DNA of 64,000 bases from BMS3BBIN04 sp964552465 (GTDB lineage: Bacteria; Electryoneota; Electryoneia; Electryoneales; Electryoneaceae), in assembly GCA_964552465.1 (NCBI GenBank), contig CAZKGR010000004.1, positions 62,001 through 126,000 of the forward strand, in the 5' to 3' direction. The notes beneath the pieces were generated by a model. It was given only the letters and a program-made list of their open reading frames with translations. It was not told the DNA's origin and did not search any database. Positions 27,411 through 35,607 of this stretch are shown in pieces (position 1 is the first letter of the stretch; each line of letters opens with the position of its first letter). The position numbers and the translations under genes were made by a program.

Positions 27411-27599
27411 TCAAATCGTAAGGTCAATGCTGGGAGGGTTTTCTGGATCTACTGGACGTGGTTTCTGGTTCTTTTCTTGTACTACGTCGTTATCCGGCAA
27501 ATCCTTCGATTGTTTTTCTTTTCTTTTCTGCTTCTGTTGCGGTGGTTTGCCGAATCGTTTGTTGAAATTCACCGGGGGAACCGCGCCATCCTCAGCCAT
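27411..27599 (-). CDS. Small charged hypothetical protein (62 aa)
   Basis: 62 residues, Lys/Gln/Pro-rich, with no membrane segment or known motif; the middle (K-P-P-Q-Q-K-Q-K-R-K-E-K) is strongly basic. It is supported as a real gene by an excellent ribosome site (TGAGGTGATCT directly before the ATG) and by its position at the 3' end of the Bat operon, 95 bp after batE and in the same direction. Probably an unstructured nucleic-acid- or membrane-surface-binding protein, but this is a guess. Confidence 0.55.
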   Translation of the reverse strand: MAEDGAVPPVNFNKRFGKPPQQKQKRKEKQSKDLPDNDVVQEKNQKPRPVDPENPPSIDLTI

Positions 27600-27694
27600 A
27601 GATCACCTCAGCGAGCATAACTGATCTTATGGAATAAAGTTAGAGAGATGATACCAGTATAGCAACTACGGATTCAAAGAATACCCTTCTCCAA

Positions 27695-28498
27695 CTAGAT
27701 GATCTCGAAACTCGAGATGGGCACCCACCCTTGACGTCCATCGGCGAGGCGAATCTCAACCCAGACATCGAGACTTTGCACGACGGCAACCTTGGTTCCC
27801 TCATGTAGAGCAAAGACTTCTTTCGATGTGCGATCCGGAGCTGAACGCACTTCAATCTTGTCTTCCATGATGATGGCTGAAGAATCAGTTTTGTCGGCAT
27901 GAACGCGTAATCCCACCAAGCTCAAATTCACTACGAACAGAGCTGCAAACACCCAGGTAGTTGCTCGAAGTGCAGGCCACAGCGGACTTCCGCGCATGTT
28001 GATTACCAGCGCGATTGTTAACGCCAGCATGATGCTGATAACTAACGCGCTGATCGTGATCGTGGATGGGGGGAGCCAATCTCGAAGTGTGTCCACCCAT
28101 GTCCAAATGAACAGACGAGGAGGCGGATCTATACGGTCAACAGTCCTTTCCCGGGCAAATTCCAAGTTGTGTCGGACATCATTGTTGTGCGGCATTAAGC
28201 GAAGAGCTCGTTCATACATCAGGATTGATGGCCCCAATCTACCTGATTTGAAATACGAGTTTCCCAAATTGTAGAAGAGCTGTCCACTGCTGTATCCTGA
28301 GCTGATAATGCTCGAATACAAGTTCACAGCCTGATCGTACTTTCCATCTTTGTACGCATTATCAGCTTCGTTTGCCAGATCCTGTAGTGGCTGCGGAGAC
28401 GCGAAAGCGATTCCGTTGAGTAGACAGAAGCTGATCAGGATCACTGCGATTCCAAACCTCGAAATATGTTTTTGGTTACCTCGCACCAACCCAATTCT
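27695..28498 (-). CDS. batE: BatE-like TPR/SH3 protein
   Basis: About 267 residues. A TTG start at 28498 is preferred because AGGAG lies 7 nt upstream; GTG 28495 and ATGs at 28513/28522 are alternatives. An N-terminal hydrophobic signal segment (G-I-A-V-I-L-I-S-F-C-L-L) is followed by TPR repeats (A-Y-K-D-G-K-Y-D-Q-A, L-F-Y-N-L-G-N-S-Y-F-K-S-G) at about 40-120. Two membrane helices and a C-terminal SH3-like domain (I-E-V-R-S-A-P, W-V-E-I-R-L-A-D-G-R-Q-G-W) come next. This is the BatE architecture of Bacteroides aerotolerance operons, where it is thought to act with BatA-D in the envelope. It is separated from batD by the DnaA-box-rich spacer. Confidence 0.82.
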   Translation of the reverse strand, partial: RIGLVRGNQKHISRFGIAVILISFCLLNGIAFASPQPLQDLANEADNAYKDGKYDQAVNLYSSIISSGYSSGQLFYNLGNSYFKSGRLGPSILMYERALRLMPHNNDVRHNLEFARERTVDRIDPPPRLFIWTWVDTLRDWLPPSTITISALVISIMLALTIALVINMRGSPLWPALRATTWVFAALFVVNLSLVGLRVHADKTDSSAIIMEDKIEVRSAPDRTSKEVFALHEGTKVAVVQSLDVWVEIRLADGRQGWVPISSFEII

Positions 28499-28503
28499 CC
28501 TGG

Positions 28504-28733
28504 TTATCCACATGCAATCCACACCGGTTCTTCGGGAATTATCCCCAACTCAGTATTCTTAGCAGAATCTATAGTATTCTCGCTAACATGCAAATATTTA
28601 GATGGTTATATGATCGGCCACTACTGTCGACACATTGGTAAAACAGTTTTCCACAGGTTATCCACAATGCATTTCCAGTTCTTATTCACCGGTTATTCAC
28701 TACCCGGAAAACTTAGTTCATGGGTGTTCCACG
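28504..28733 (+). other. Cluster of DnaA-box-like 9-mers (candidate origin or DnaA-binding locus)
   Basis: Two perfect TTATCCACA boxes (28504-28512, 28658-28666) occur with near matches TTATCCCCA (28539), TTTTCCACA (28647), TTATTCACC (28682), TTATTCACT (28693) and weaker CAATCCACA (28515) and TGTTCCACG (28725). All lie on the same strand. Three pairs are exactly 11 bp apart (28504/28515, 28647/28658, 28682/28693), about one helical turn. The segment between the two sub-clusters is AT-rich: 28551-28610 counts 18 G or C in 60. It occupies the batD-batE spacer. Arrays like this are known from oriC and from DnaA titration sites. No dnaA, dnaN or gidA gene is in the window, and flanking genes are all leftward, so the role is an inference. 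Confidence 0.6.
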
Positions 28734-28770
28734 CTCTCAGCTCAAGTGTTTTGCGAACATTACAGTTTTT

Positions 28771-30645
28771 TCAAACTTGAATCGGCTTCAATCTTCGGTC
28801 CACTGTCGAGATCCATTGTTCGGACCGTTCAATCAGTTCGGCAAGAGTATTCTCGCTGTGGCCATGTGGACTGAACCGGGCCGTGTCGCACATGGAGAAA
28901 ATATCCGATAGTTCGTCTTTCGATGCCTCAGAAATCTGATTAGCACTCAACAGCTTCATTCTTTCCTTGTCATTCAGAGATGCTGCCGGAACCGCAAGGC
29001 GTTCGGCCAGATACTTAGTGATTCCCAGCGCTAGCGCATCATATCCTTCTGCGATGTTGTTGGTAGCTAGATGGTGACGTGCCTGCTTCAATGCCGCAAT
29101 AGCACGTTTGGCAGCCTTGCGTGAGCGGATCATCGATTCCTGCCCGACCATGGCTTCGCGTTTTTTTCTCACTGTGAAGCCAGCGAAGACGATGAATACG
29201 GGTAGCAGGAAACTCGCCCAGTATGCAGGATGATTATGAAGCATGCTGGCTGATCCATTCAAACTGGGAGCAGTGTCCATAATCCATCGTATTTCCCGGC
29301 CAACAGACTCAACAGGCGCGGGTACTCCCGACCCATCGACGTCGGCAACACTCCATCCTGATGCCGGGCTGACGTCCAGCGTACCCGGATTAGCAGTTAG
29401 AGTTCGGTACTGTTCTCTGCTTGGGTCAAAAATGCTTATTTCTACTGGCGGAATTTCCTGCTTTCCAGGTCGCCGCGGGATCAACAAATAGGTGAATGTC
29501 TTCCTTCCAGTAACTGTCCCATTGCCTGCGCGTTTGCTGACACTGACTTCTGGCTCATACAACTCGATGTCCGGCGGAACGCGAACCTCCGGTGCAGGCA
29601 GAAAGCCGACATTCCCCTCGCCCGAAAGTGTCACAGTAAGCGTTACCGACTCGTTGGTTTGGACGTTTTCAGCGTCCAGATTCGCTGACAGGTTCCAGAA
29701 TCCAACGACATTTTCAAATCCATCCGGTTGACCGGAAACGGGTAGAGCATCAATCTTGACTGTCAGCGGTTCTGAACTGACTGCTGTCTGTTCGACATAG
29801 CTGTCAAAGATGCTGTCGAAAAATGTGCGGTTGCGGCTGCGTCCACTGACGTAATGGACTACAAGGTCCATCGGGCCGATGGTCAACTCACCAGTACGGG
29901 TTGGAAACAGGATCAATCGATAGATGTTGGCAGCATTATACAGGCGTCCATTTATATTGCGTTCAACGATACCGGGTGGATTGGGAACAGCCCATTCTTC
30001 CGACCAGAATCCCTCTGTAGACGGGAGTTTTTGCACGTCAAAGTTGCGTACGGATGGCTGAAAATACAGCGTAAAGTTGACTACCATCGCTTCCTGCAGA
30101 TAGCCACTGGCGGGTTCGATATTCGCCTGCAGGAAAATGGGACCCATTTGGTTAACGCTTACGTTTCTTTCCTGCGGGACCATATCACCGGGTGCAGGTT
30201 GAGCAGTTGCGCCTGAGCCCGGTTGATCAACAACGATGCGGATCGCATTGCCAGTGTATTGCCGACCTTTATGCGTGACTACCGGTGCTGGTAACGTAAA
30301 CTCACCTTTTCGCAATGCGCGAAGGGTGTACGTTAGAGTTCGTGATGAAGACATCTTTCCGTTCACGAACTGCATACTGACGTTGCTGTTCGGACCGGAT
30401 AGGACTTGAAATGAACTGGGAATGTTGCTGCTGGGTGTGGGCAGAGTGCCCGATCCTTCAATAGTCACCTGGTAAATGAAGCTGTCACCGAGTTCGAGAT
30501 GATCTGGCGAAGCTGAGGCACGGATCGAGTCAACCTTGGCCTGCGTGGGTGAACTTGCCAATAAGAGTGCCGACGCGATCAACAGCAACACAATTGCAGG
30601 ATGCCAGCGCCTTGGACTCATGGTGAATGGAATCTCGCTCACCAT
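28771..30645 (-). CDS. batD: BatD family protein
   Basis: 624 residues. A signal peptide (I-V-L-L-L-I-A-S-A-L-L-L-A, then T-Q-A) is followed by immunoglobulin-like repeats typical of BatD (A-S-A-S-P-D-H-L-E-L-G-D-S, Y-T-L-R-A-L-R-K-G-E-F-T-L-P, T-Y-L-L-I-P-R-R-P-G-K-Q-E-I-P). A membrane helix at about 465-485 (Y-W-A-S-F-L-L-P-V-F-I-V-F-A-G-F) and a cytoplasmic helical tail come last. It is the oxygen-tolerance/Bat operon protein whose large domain lies outside the cytoplasm. ATG 30645 overlaps the BatB/C stop codon (ATGGTGA); ATG 30621 is an alternative. The gene ends at the DnaA-box-rich spacer. Confidence 0.88.
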   Translation of the reverse strand: MVSEIPFTMSPRRWHPAIVLLLIASALLLASSPTQAKVDSIRASASPDHLELGDSFIYQVTIEGSGTLPTPSSNIPSSFQVLSGPNSNVSMQFVNGKMSSSRTLTYTLRALRKGEFTLPAPVVTHKGRQYTGNAIRIVVDQPGSGATAQPAPGDMVPQERNVSVNQMGPIFLQANIEPASGYLQEAMVVNFTLYFQPSVRNFDVQKLPSTEGFWSEEWAVPNPPGIVERNINGRLYNAANIYRLILFPTRTGELTIGPMDLVVHYVSGRSRNRTFFDSIFDSYVEQTAVSSEPLTVKIDALPVSGQPDGFENVVGFWNLSANLDAENVQTNESVTLTVTLSGEGNVGFLPAPEVRVPPDIELYEPEVSVSKRAGNGTVTGRKTFTYLLIPRRPGKQEIPPVEISIFDPSREQYRTLTANPGTLDVSPASGWSVADVDGSGVPAPVESVGREIRWIMDTAPSLNGSASMLHNHPAYWASFLLPVFIVFAGFTVRKKREAMVGQESMIRSRKAAKRAIAALKQARHHLATNNIAEGYDALALGITKYLAERLAVPAASLNDKERMKLLSANQISEASKDELSDIFSMCDTARFSPHGHSENTLAELIERSEQWISTVDRRLKPIQV

Positions 30646-32477
30646 GGTTTCTTGTTCCCCTGACTCTTGACTGGAACTTGTTGCCGGATGACTTGTTTCA
30701 ATTGTTCTTTCTCATCCTGCTGCATTTGATCAAGCAGCCGTTCCGCCATTTCCTTGTTCAGATCGTCTGGCTCGGTCGGGGGGACTTCCTGTTCTTGATC
30801 CTGGGGCTGCTGCTCTTCGTCTTGCTGTTCTTGCTCGTCTTGATTCTGTTCTTCCTGTTGCTCTTGTTCCTGCTCATTTTGCTCTTCTTGATCCTGCTGA
30901 TCTTGATTTTCTTCCTGATCCTGTTGTTCCTGGTCTTGCTGATCTTCATTTTGCTCTTGATTCTGGTCTTGATTTTCCTGCTGTTCTTGTTGTTGCTGCT
31001 GTTTGCGCAACGCGAGCTCGAGGTTGATCTTCGCATCTTCATCGTAAGGATCACGTTTCAGCGCGTCGATCAAGGCAGGCACTGCCTGCTCATACTGCTG
31101 TGCTTCGGCGAATGTGGTGCCGCGATTGTAGTCAGCTCGGGCGAGCAATTCGCCGTCAGTTTCTGGTCCGAGGGCACGGAAGAGGGTGTCTGCACGTCCC
31201 ACTTCGCCTTTACGAGCAAAGACACCGCCGAGATTATAGATGAGCTCGGGACGCAGTGTATCGAGTTCTGTCTGGGCGTGAAGGTAGTGTTCCAACGCCT
31301 GATCGAGATTTTGCTCGATAACGTCTTTGTTTCCCTCTTTGACCAGTGAATGGGGTGTCTCAGCCACGGCGAATCCGGGTATCAGCCAGAATATGCCCGC
31401 AGCTATTATGATGGTCGCGACAGTGGTTTTCATGGAAGCTTGCTCAGTTTCTTCATCGTGCCTGATAATTGGACGCCGTCTCCTTGTATCGGGCAGCATG
31501 AACTGTACAACAAATAGTAGTAGCGCGGCAAGGATCAGAGGCTGAAAACGGTCCTCGTGTCCGGTAATCTGCTGTGCTTGGAATTCACCACGTTCGAGCT
31601 GAAAGAGTTCCTTGTAGAGTGCGCGGAACGCTCCGCCGCCCTGGTCAGCACGTCGGTATTCGCCGTTGGCAGTGCGCGCGATATCCCTTAAGATCTCTTC
31701 ATTCAGACTGCTGGTAACAATTTGGCCGTCGTCATCGGTTAGCCAACCCGTGCGTGTTCCCAGATCGTTGTATACAGGCACTGGGTCGCCTTTTTCCTTG
31801 GCCATCCCGATGGTGAAGATCTGGATGCCATCGGCTGCCGCTTTCCGTGCAGCAGCGACTGCATCGCCCTCATGATCTTCGCCGTCCGATACGAGTACAA
31901 TCACCTTTGCCCGGTCCTTCTCCTCGGAGAAGACTTTCATCGACGTTTCAATCGCTTCTGACAGTGCAGTCCCTGGGTTGGGGATCAACTCAGCGTCCAA
32001 CAGGTCGATGAACAGGTTTGCTGCGGAATAGTCGAGTGTGAGCGGGAGCAGGGGGTAGGCGGTTCCGGCGAAGGGTACAATTCCCACGCGGTCGCCTTTC
32101 ATCCCTTCGACGAAACGAGCCAGTTCGTAGCGAGTTTTACCGATGCGGCTGGGGCGGATGTCCTGGCTGTCCATGGAACGGCTTACATCGACTGCGAGCA
32201 CGATGTCAATTCCTTCGCGGACGACGTCTTCATAACGAGTGCCGATACGTGGATTGGCTATGCCGAGGATAAGCAGGAGCATGGCGATGATGAAGAGAAT
32301 CCGTTTCGTTCGCACAAGCCCGACGTTTTGCCCCGGTGCGAGCCGTGGCCATAGCGGCATGCTCGCAAACCGTTTCACTAGATGACGGTCGCGGTTACGG
32401 AGGATCAGTTCTACGATGATCAGGGCTACTGGCACGATCAGTGCGAGCAGCCAGAGCGGTTTACCCCAAAGAATCAT
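30639..32477 (-). CDS. BatB-BatC fusion: von Willebrand A membrane protein plus TPR protein
   Basis: 612 residues. Residues 1-330 are BatB: two N-terminal membrane helices, a VWA domain with MIDAS D-V-S-R-S and later D-G-E-D-H-E-G, and a third helix (P-L-I-L-A-A-L-L-L-F). Residues 349-612 are BatC: an internal Met-initiated hydrophobic segment (M-K-T-T-V-A-T-I-I-I-A-A-G) ending F-A-V-A-E, TPR repeats (L-I-Y-N-L-G-G-V-F-A-R-K-G), then a long Gln/Glu/Asp-rich low-complexity tail. In many Bacteroidetes batB and batC are separate. Here a continuous frame joins them while keeping what looks like BatC's own signal peptide; an internal start at 31433 could yield free BatC. Confidence 0.88.
   Translation of the reverse strand: MILWGKPLWLLALIVPVALIIVELILRNRDRHLVKRFASMPLWPRLAPGQNVGLVRTKRILFIIAMLLLILGIANPRIGTRYEDVVREGIDIVLAVDVSRSMDSQDIRPSRIGKTRYELARFVEGMKGDRVGIVPFAGTAYPLLPLTLDYSAANLFIDLLDAELIPNPGTALSEAIETSMKVFSEEKDRAKVIVLVSDGEDHEGDAVAAARKAAADGIQIFTIGMAKEKGDPVPVYNDLGTRTGWLTDDDGQIVTSSLNEEILRDIARTANGEYRRADQGGGAFRALYKELFQLERGEFQAQQITGHEDRFQPLILAALLLFVVQFMLPDTRRRRPIIRHDEETEQASMKTTVATIIIAAGIFWLIPGFAVAETPHSLVKEGNKDVIEQNLDQALEHYLHAQTELDTLRPELIYNLGGVFARKGEVGRADTLFRALGPETDGELLARADYNRGTTFAEAQQYEQAVPALIDALKRDPYDEDAKINLELALRKQQQQQEQQENQDQNQEQNEDQQDQEQQDQEENQDQQDQEEQNEQEQEQQEEQNQDEQEQQDEEQQPQDQEQEVPPTEPDDLNKEMAERLLDQMQQDEKEQLKQVIRQQVPVKSQGNKKPW
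30790..31000 (-). repeat. Gln/Glu/Asp/Asn-rich low-complexity coding tract
   Basis: About 70 codons of BatC consist almost only of Q, E, D and N in short degenerate repeats such as Q-D-Q-E-E-N and Q-E-Q-Q-E. On the opposite strand this creates a spurious Leu/Phe-rich open frame. Such tails are usual in BatC proteins and probably flexible; the DNA is prone to length change. Confidence 0.85.
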
Positions 32478-32523
32478 AGTTTCAGCACACGTTCAATAAT
32501 GTTTGGTGTTGTACCTGTTTTCG

Positions 32524-33645
32524 TTAGTTACCACTCCCAGTCAACGGGAAACGATCCGGGAATATGCGTAGTGGTTCCCACGGTTCTTCAGTTTCGTCGG
32601 ATAGTTTGCTCTGGATGTACATCATCCCATTATCACCAACCAGCCAGCGGCGATCTAGCCAATCCACGGTAATGTCGCGCGGGGAATCTTTTGACGGAAA
32701 CACAATGATCTCTGGATGATCATCCTGGATCGCCAATGTCCACAATTCTGATTGCCCCATTCCATCATCGGCGATCATAAAGATTGACCAATCTAGAATC
32801 TTGATCTGAGTGAATGCGTTCCGTGTTTGCCGTTCATTCTTGAACCAACGGTTACCACCGCTGCGCGTCCACAAGATTGTGCCGTCTTTTCCAACCGCCC
32901 AACCGCGATCCTGGTCGAAGAAAGCAATGTCGAGCAGCTTGTCTTCCTGATACACCGGGATCAATGCCGGTTTGAATGTGAACGCATCATCTTCGCTGAT
33001 GTAAACAGCCGTGTCGGCAGTGACAACAACAGCACGTTCTTTCAGGTTGAAAGGCGCTCGAACCGTGACGGCAGAAATCGCGTCAGAGGTTGGGACTTCA
33101 ACCTCTCGCCAACCTCTCGCAGGCGGTTGGAACGCGATCATGTATGGATCGGTTCCTGAATCAGTTTCTCGTCCGCCGACTGCGATGATCGCGAAGTCGG
33201 TCCATCCGTACCGACCGTCGTTGATGTCGGTCAACGGTAGCGCTGCCATATCGTGAATTGTTATCTCAGGTCCAGCGCTGAGGATCGGCATCCAATCCAG
33301 TTGTTCATCCATGTAGATGCGGATCTGCCCGCCGGGTCCGATAAGGAACAGCGGGAGCTTCTCTCCATTGCGGACCAGTTTCCATTCGCCGTTCAGCTCT
33401 TCGTGCCGAATCCACTGTTGCGATTGGCTGGTTCGATAGAGCACACCCTCTTGCGACGAGATCAGCCAGCCGGTTCCATCCTCGGCAAAGGCGATTGAAT
33501 CGAAGTTTCGCCAGGCTGGAGGATCGGTTCGCCGCCACTCGTTGTAGCCATCCATTGCATCCAGAGTTTGAGCCAGATTCGGTTGTCCAGTGATGCATAC
33601 GATGACAAAGAACACGGATATGTACGTGAGACGGGTTCGTCTCAT
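32524..33645 (-). CDS. Secreted Ycf48-like/BNR beta-propeller protein
   Basis: 373 residues with a signal peptide (Y-I-S-V-F-F-V-I-V-C-I-T-G, then L-A-Q). It contains several G-W-x-x-x-x-x-G-x-x-x-x-T repeats, clearest as R-G-W-A-V-G-K-D-G-T-I-L-W and G-T-G-W-L-I-S-S-Q-E-G-V-L-Y-R-T. These are the signature of Ycf48/HCF136-type seven-bladed propellers, which act as assembly factors outside the cytoplasm. It lies between the Tyr/His-rich protein and batB/C inside the operon, with short spacers. Its role is unknown; assembly or quality control of an envelope complex is plausible by analogy. Confidence 0.7.
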   Translation of the reverse strand: MRRTRLTYISVFFVIVCITGQPNLAQTLDAMDGYNEWRRTDPPAWRNFDSIAFAEDGTGWLISSQEGVLYRTSQSQQWIRHEELNGEWKLVRNGEKLPLFLIGPGGQIRIYMDEQLDWMPILSAGPEITIHDMAALPLTDINDGRYGWTDFAIIAVGGRETDSGTDPYMIAFQPPARGWREVEVPTSDAISAVTVRAPFNLKERAVVVTADTAVYISEDDAFTFKPALIPVYQEDKLLDIAFFDQDRGWAVGKDGTILWTRSGGNRWFKNERQTRNAFTQIKILDWSIFMIADDGMGQSELWTLAIQDDHPEIIVFPSKDSPRDITVDWLDRRWLVGDNGMMYIQSKLSDETEEPWEPLRIFPDRFPLTGSGN

Positions 33646-33681
33646 TGAGGTTACCTGAAAATTAGAAGGTCGTTACAACCT

Positions 33682-35604
33682 CTACTTTGAGGATGAACTC
33701 GACTTTGGTTTCGGTTTTGGTTTATCGCTCGGTTTTGGAGGCGGCTCCTTCTTTGGCTGCTCCTGCTTCACCGGTTTGGGCGGTGGAGGAGATGGACGCG
33801 GTGGAGGAGGAACCGGCTTTGGCACTGGCTTTGGTGCCGGTTTTACCGCGGGTTCACTTCTCACGGGTGTTGGTTGAGGCGCTGGCGCTGGCTTTGGTTT
33901 CTCATACACCGGTTGCGGTTTCGGCGCAGGTGCCGGATTAGGTTCTGGTGGTGGTGGATTATAATCCGGTTCGATTCGGGTTGCCGGTTCTTCATCGCGA
34001 ACAATGCTATCAACCGGTCTGGGAATGACTACTGGGTTCACAGGTAATTCACCAGGGACGAGCATTTGCTTTTGATTTTCAATTGGCAATGGATCAGGAT
34101 CGAGGTATTCATCGTCCGGTGGTTCCGGAAATTCGATTGGTTCGGGAATCTCGCGTCCATACTTATCGAACGGTGGTTGTTCGAAATCTTTGCCTGTTTC
34201 GGGATCTGCGAGTACCGAATGGTCATAAATGCGTACTGATGAGACCACAACACCGTTCCCATAGGGGTAGTAATATGGGTGATAGGTACTGATCCACTGT
34301 TCACGATATGGCGTCTTTTTCAATTGAAGAACCTGACCATTCGTCCCTCCGCAGAGGAATTTGCCGTCCTCAAAGATTACTGAAAGCGGTGTAAAGCCTG
34401 CTGGTAATTGTATTTCATCTATCTGGTATTCCTGTGGATCAAGACGATCTTCTCTTGGTTCCCATGAGATTCGTCGCAGCTTGTTCTTGATGTTATCACC
34501 GGAGATGACATACGGTCCACAAATCTCAAGAATCGGTTTGCGGAAATTGTATTTCAACCGTTCCCACTCTCGAGTTGAGGAAGAATAGATAAGGTGACCG
34601 CCATCAGTTCCAGCCAACGTCGGGAAGCTGGTGTGGGTATCCATACAGGTGATGGTTTCCGGGTCACGAGTTGGCTGATACAGCGGGGTAATCTCATAGT
34701 TGAATGCGTCAAGAGCGAATATGTCAGTGCCTTGAGTGAATATTGCGTATGATGAGTTCGCATGCAGGTTGCGAACAGTTCCTTCTCCGATAAGTTCAAT
34801 TTCCAACCAGTTTGGTGAGTCAGCTGGTTTAATCAGCATGATACCAACTGAAGTGGTTTCATTGACGATTCTTTCACCCGCGATCAGCAGATCACGTTTG
34901 ACAGGTTCATCCGTCTGTGAATTCTGCTCTCGAGTATTCTGCGAGTTCTGGAATTCAAGCAGTGAACTATCCGCAAGCATTGTTGTTCCGGTGTAAATTC
35001 GGATATGTTCAGGGACTTCAAAGACCATATCCCAATAGCTCTGATCAGAGGGTGCGTAACGGATCTCCTTTGACGGAACTGAGCGCCAAACTTCCTTGTC
35101 CGGGACAATCAGGAAGGGTGGATGTCCAGTCACCACGGCTGGTTCTTTAACCCTGATAACTGAATTCCAATATTCGGAATAATTGAACACCCAAGTGTTA
35201 TCAACCAATGCCGCGAGTTGACCATCAATCTTGAAGAATTTGGTTATGTCGCCCTTCAGACCGATATAGTTGACATCATACTCAGCATATTCAACAGGTT
35301 CGAGGTAGTAGTAACGCTGACCGTAATAATCACTTCTGTAAATGCCGGTGTTATAAGCATACCGTCGGTGCTGGTTTATCCAGTGCGGATCATACAAGTA
35401 CCGGTCACGCCGGTAGTAGCTGTGCCAGTAGGTGTTGTCGTAGGTGGGCCAGGTACGATCATAGTATGGGTCATACTGGTAATGTGAATACCAGCCGTGA
35501 TCCCAGTAATGATCGTGGTAGTGTTGAGCTTTCACCGGAACTGCGAACATGAGAGCCAGAACCAATACAATAAGGCTCAGAAGGACATAGTCATTCGTCT
35601 TCAT
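33682..35604 (-). CDS. Secreted protein with Tyr/His-rich N-terminus and Pro/Lys-rich C-terminus
   Basis: 640 residues. A signal peptide (L-L-S-L-I-V-L-V-L-A-L-M-F-A-V-P-V-K-A) is followed at about 27-105 by a segment dominated by Tyr, His, Asp, Trp and Arg (for example H-Y-H-D-H-Y-W-D-H-G-W-Y). A central propeller-like region (about 105-460) follows. The last 100 residues are Pro/Lys/Glu/Ser-rich (P-P-P-R-P-S-P-P-P-P-K-P) and look like a cell-wall-spanning or flexible linker. I do not recognise the family. ATG 35604 is 3 bp after the BatA stop with GGGGTGAT as ribosome site, so it belongs to the Bat operon. The aromatic/His segment may bind metal or form beta-rich assemblies; this is a guess. 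Confidence 0.75.
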   Translation of the reverse strand: MKTNDYVLLSLIVLVLALMFAVPVKAQHYHDHYWDHGWYSHYQYDPYYDRTWPTYDNTYWHSYYRRDRYLYDPHWINQHRRYAYNTGIYRSDYYGQRYYYLEPVEYAEYDVNYIGLKGDITKFFKIDGQLAALVDNTWVFNYSEYWNSVIRVKEPAVVTGHPPFLIVPDKEVWRSVPSKEIRYAPSDQSYWDMVFEVPEHIRIYTGTTMLADSSLLEFQNSQNTREQNSQTDEPVKRDLLIAGERIVNETTSVGIMLIKPADSPNWLEIELIGEGTVRNLHANSSYAIFTQGTDIFALDAFNYEITPLYQPTRDPETITCMDTHTSFPTLAGTDGGHLIYSSSTREWERLKYNFRKPILEICGPYVISGDNIKNKLRRISWEPREDRLDPQEYQIDEIQLPAGFTPLSVIFEDGKFLCGGTNGQVLQLKKTPYREQWISTYHPYYYPYGNGVVVSSVRIYDHSVLADPETGKDFEQPPFDKYGREIPEPIEFPEPPDDEYLDPDPLPIENQKQMLVPGELPVNPVVIPRPVDSIVRDEEPATRIEPDYNPPPPEPNPAPAPKPQPVYEKPKPAPAPQPTPVRSEPAVKPAPKPVPKPVPPPPRPSPPPPKPVKQEQPKKEPPPKPSDKPKPKPKSSSSSK

Positions 35605-35607
35605 CTA

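Noticed and set aside
30627..31349. Leu/Phe-rich plus-strand frame resembling a polytopic membrane protein
   Set aside because: It is the complement of the Gln/Glu/Asp low-complexity tail of BatC and arises from that codon bias.
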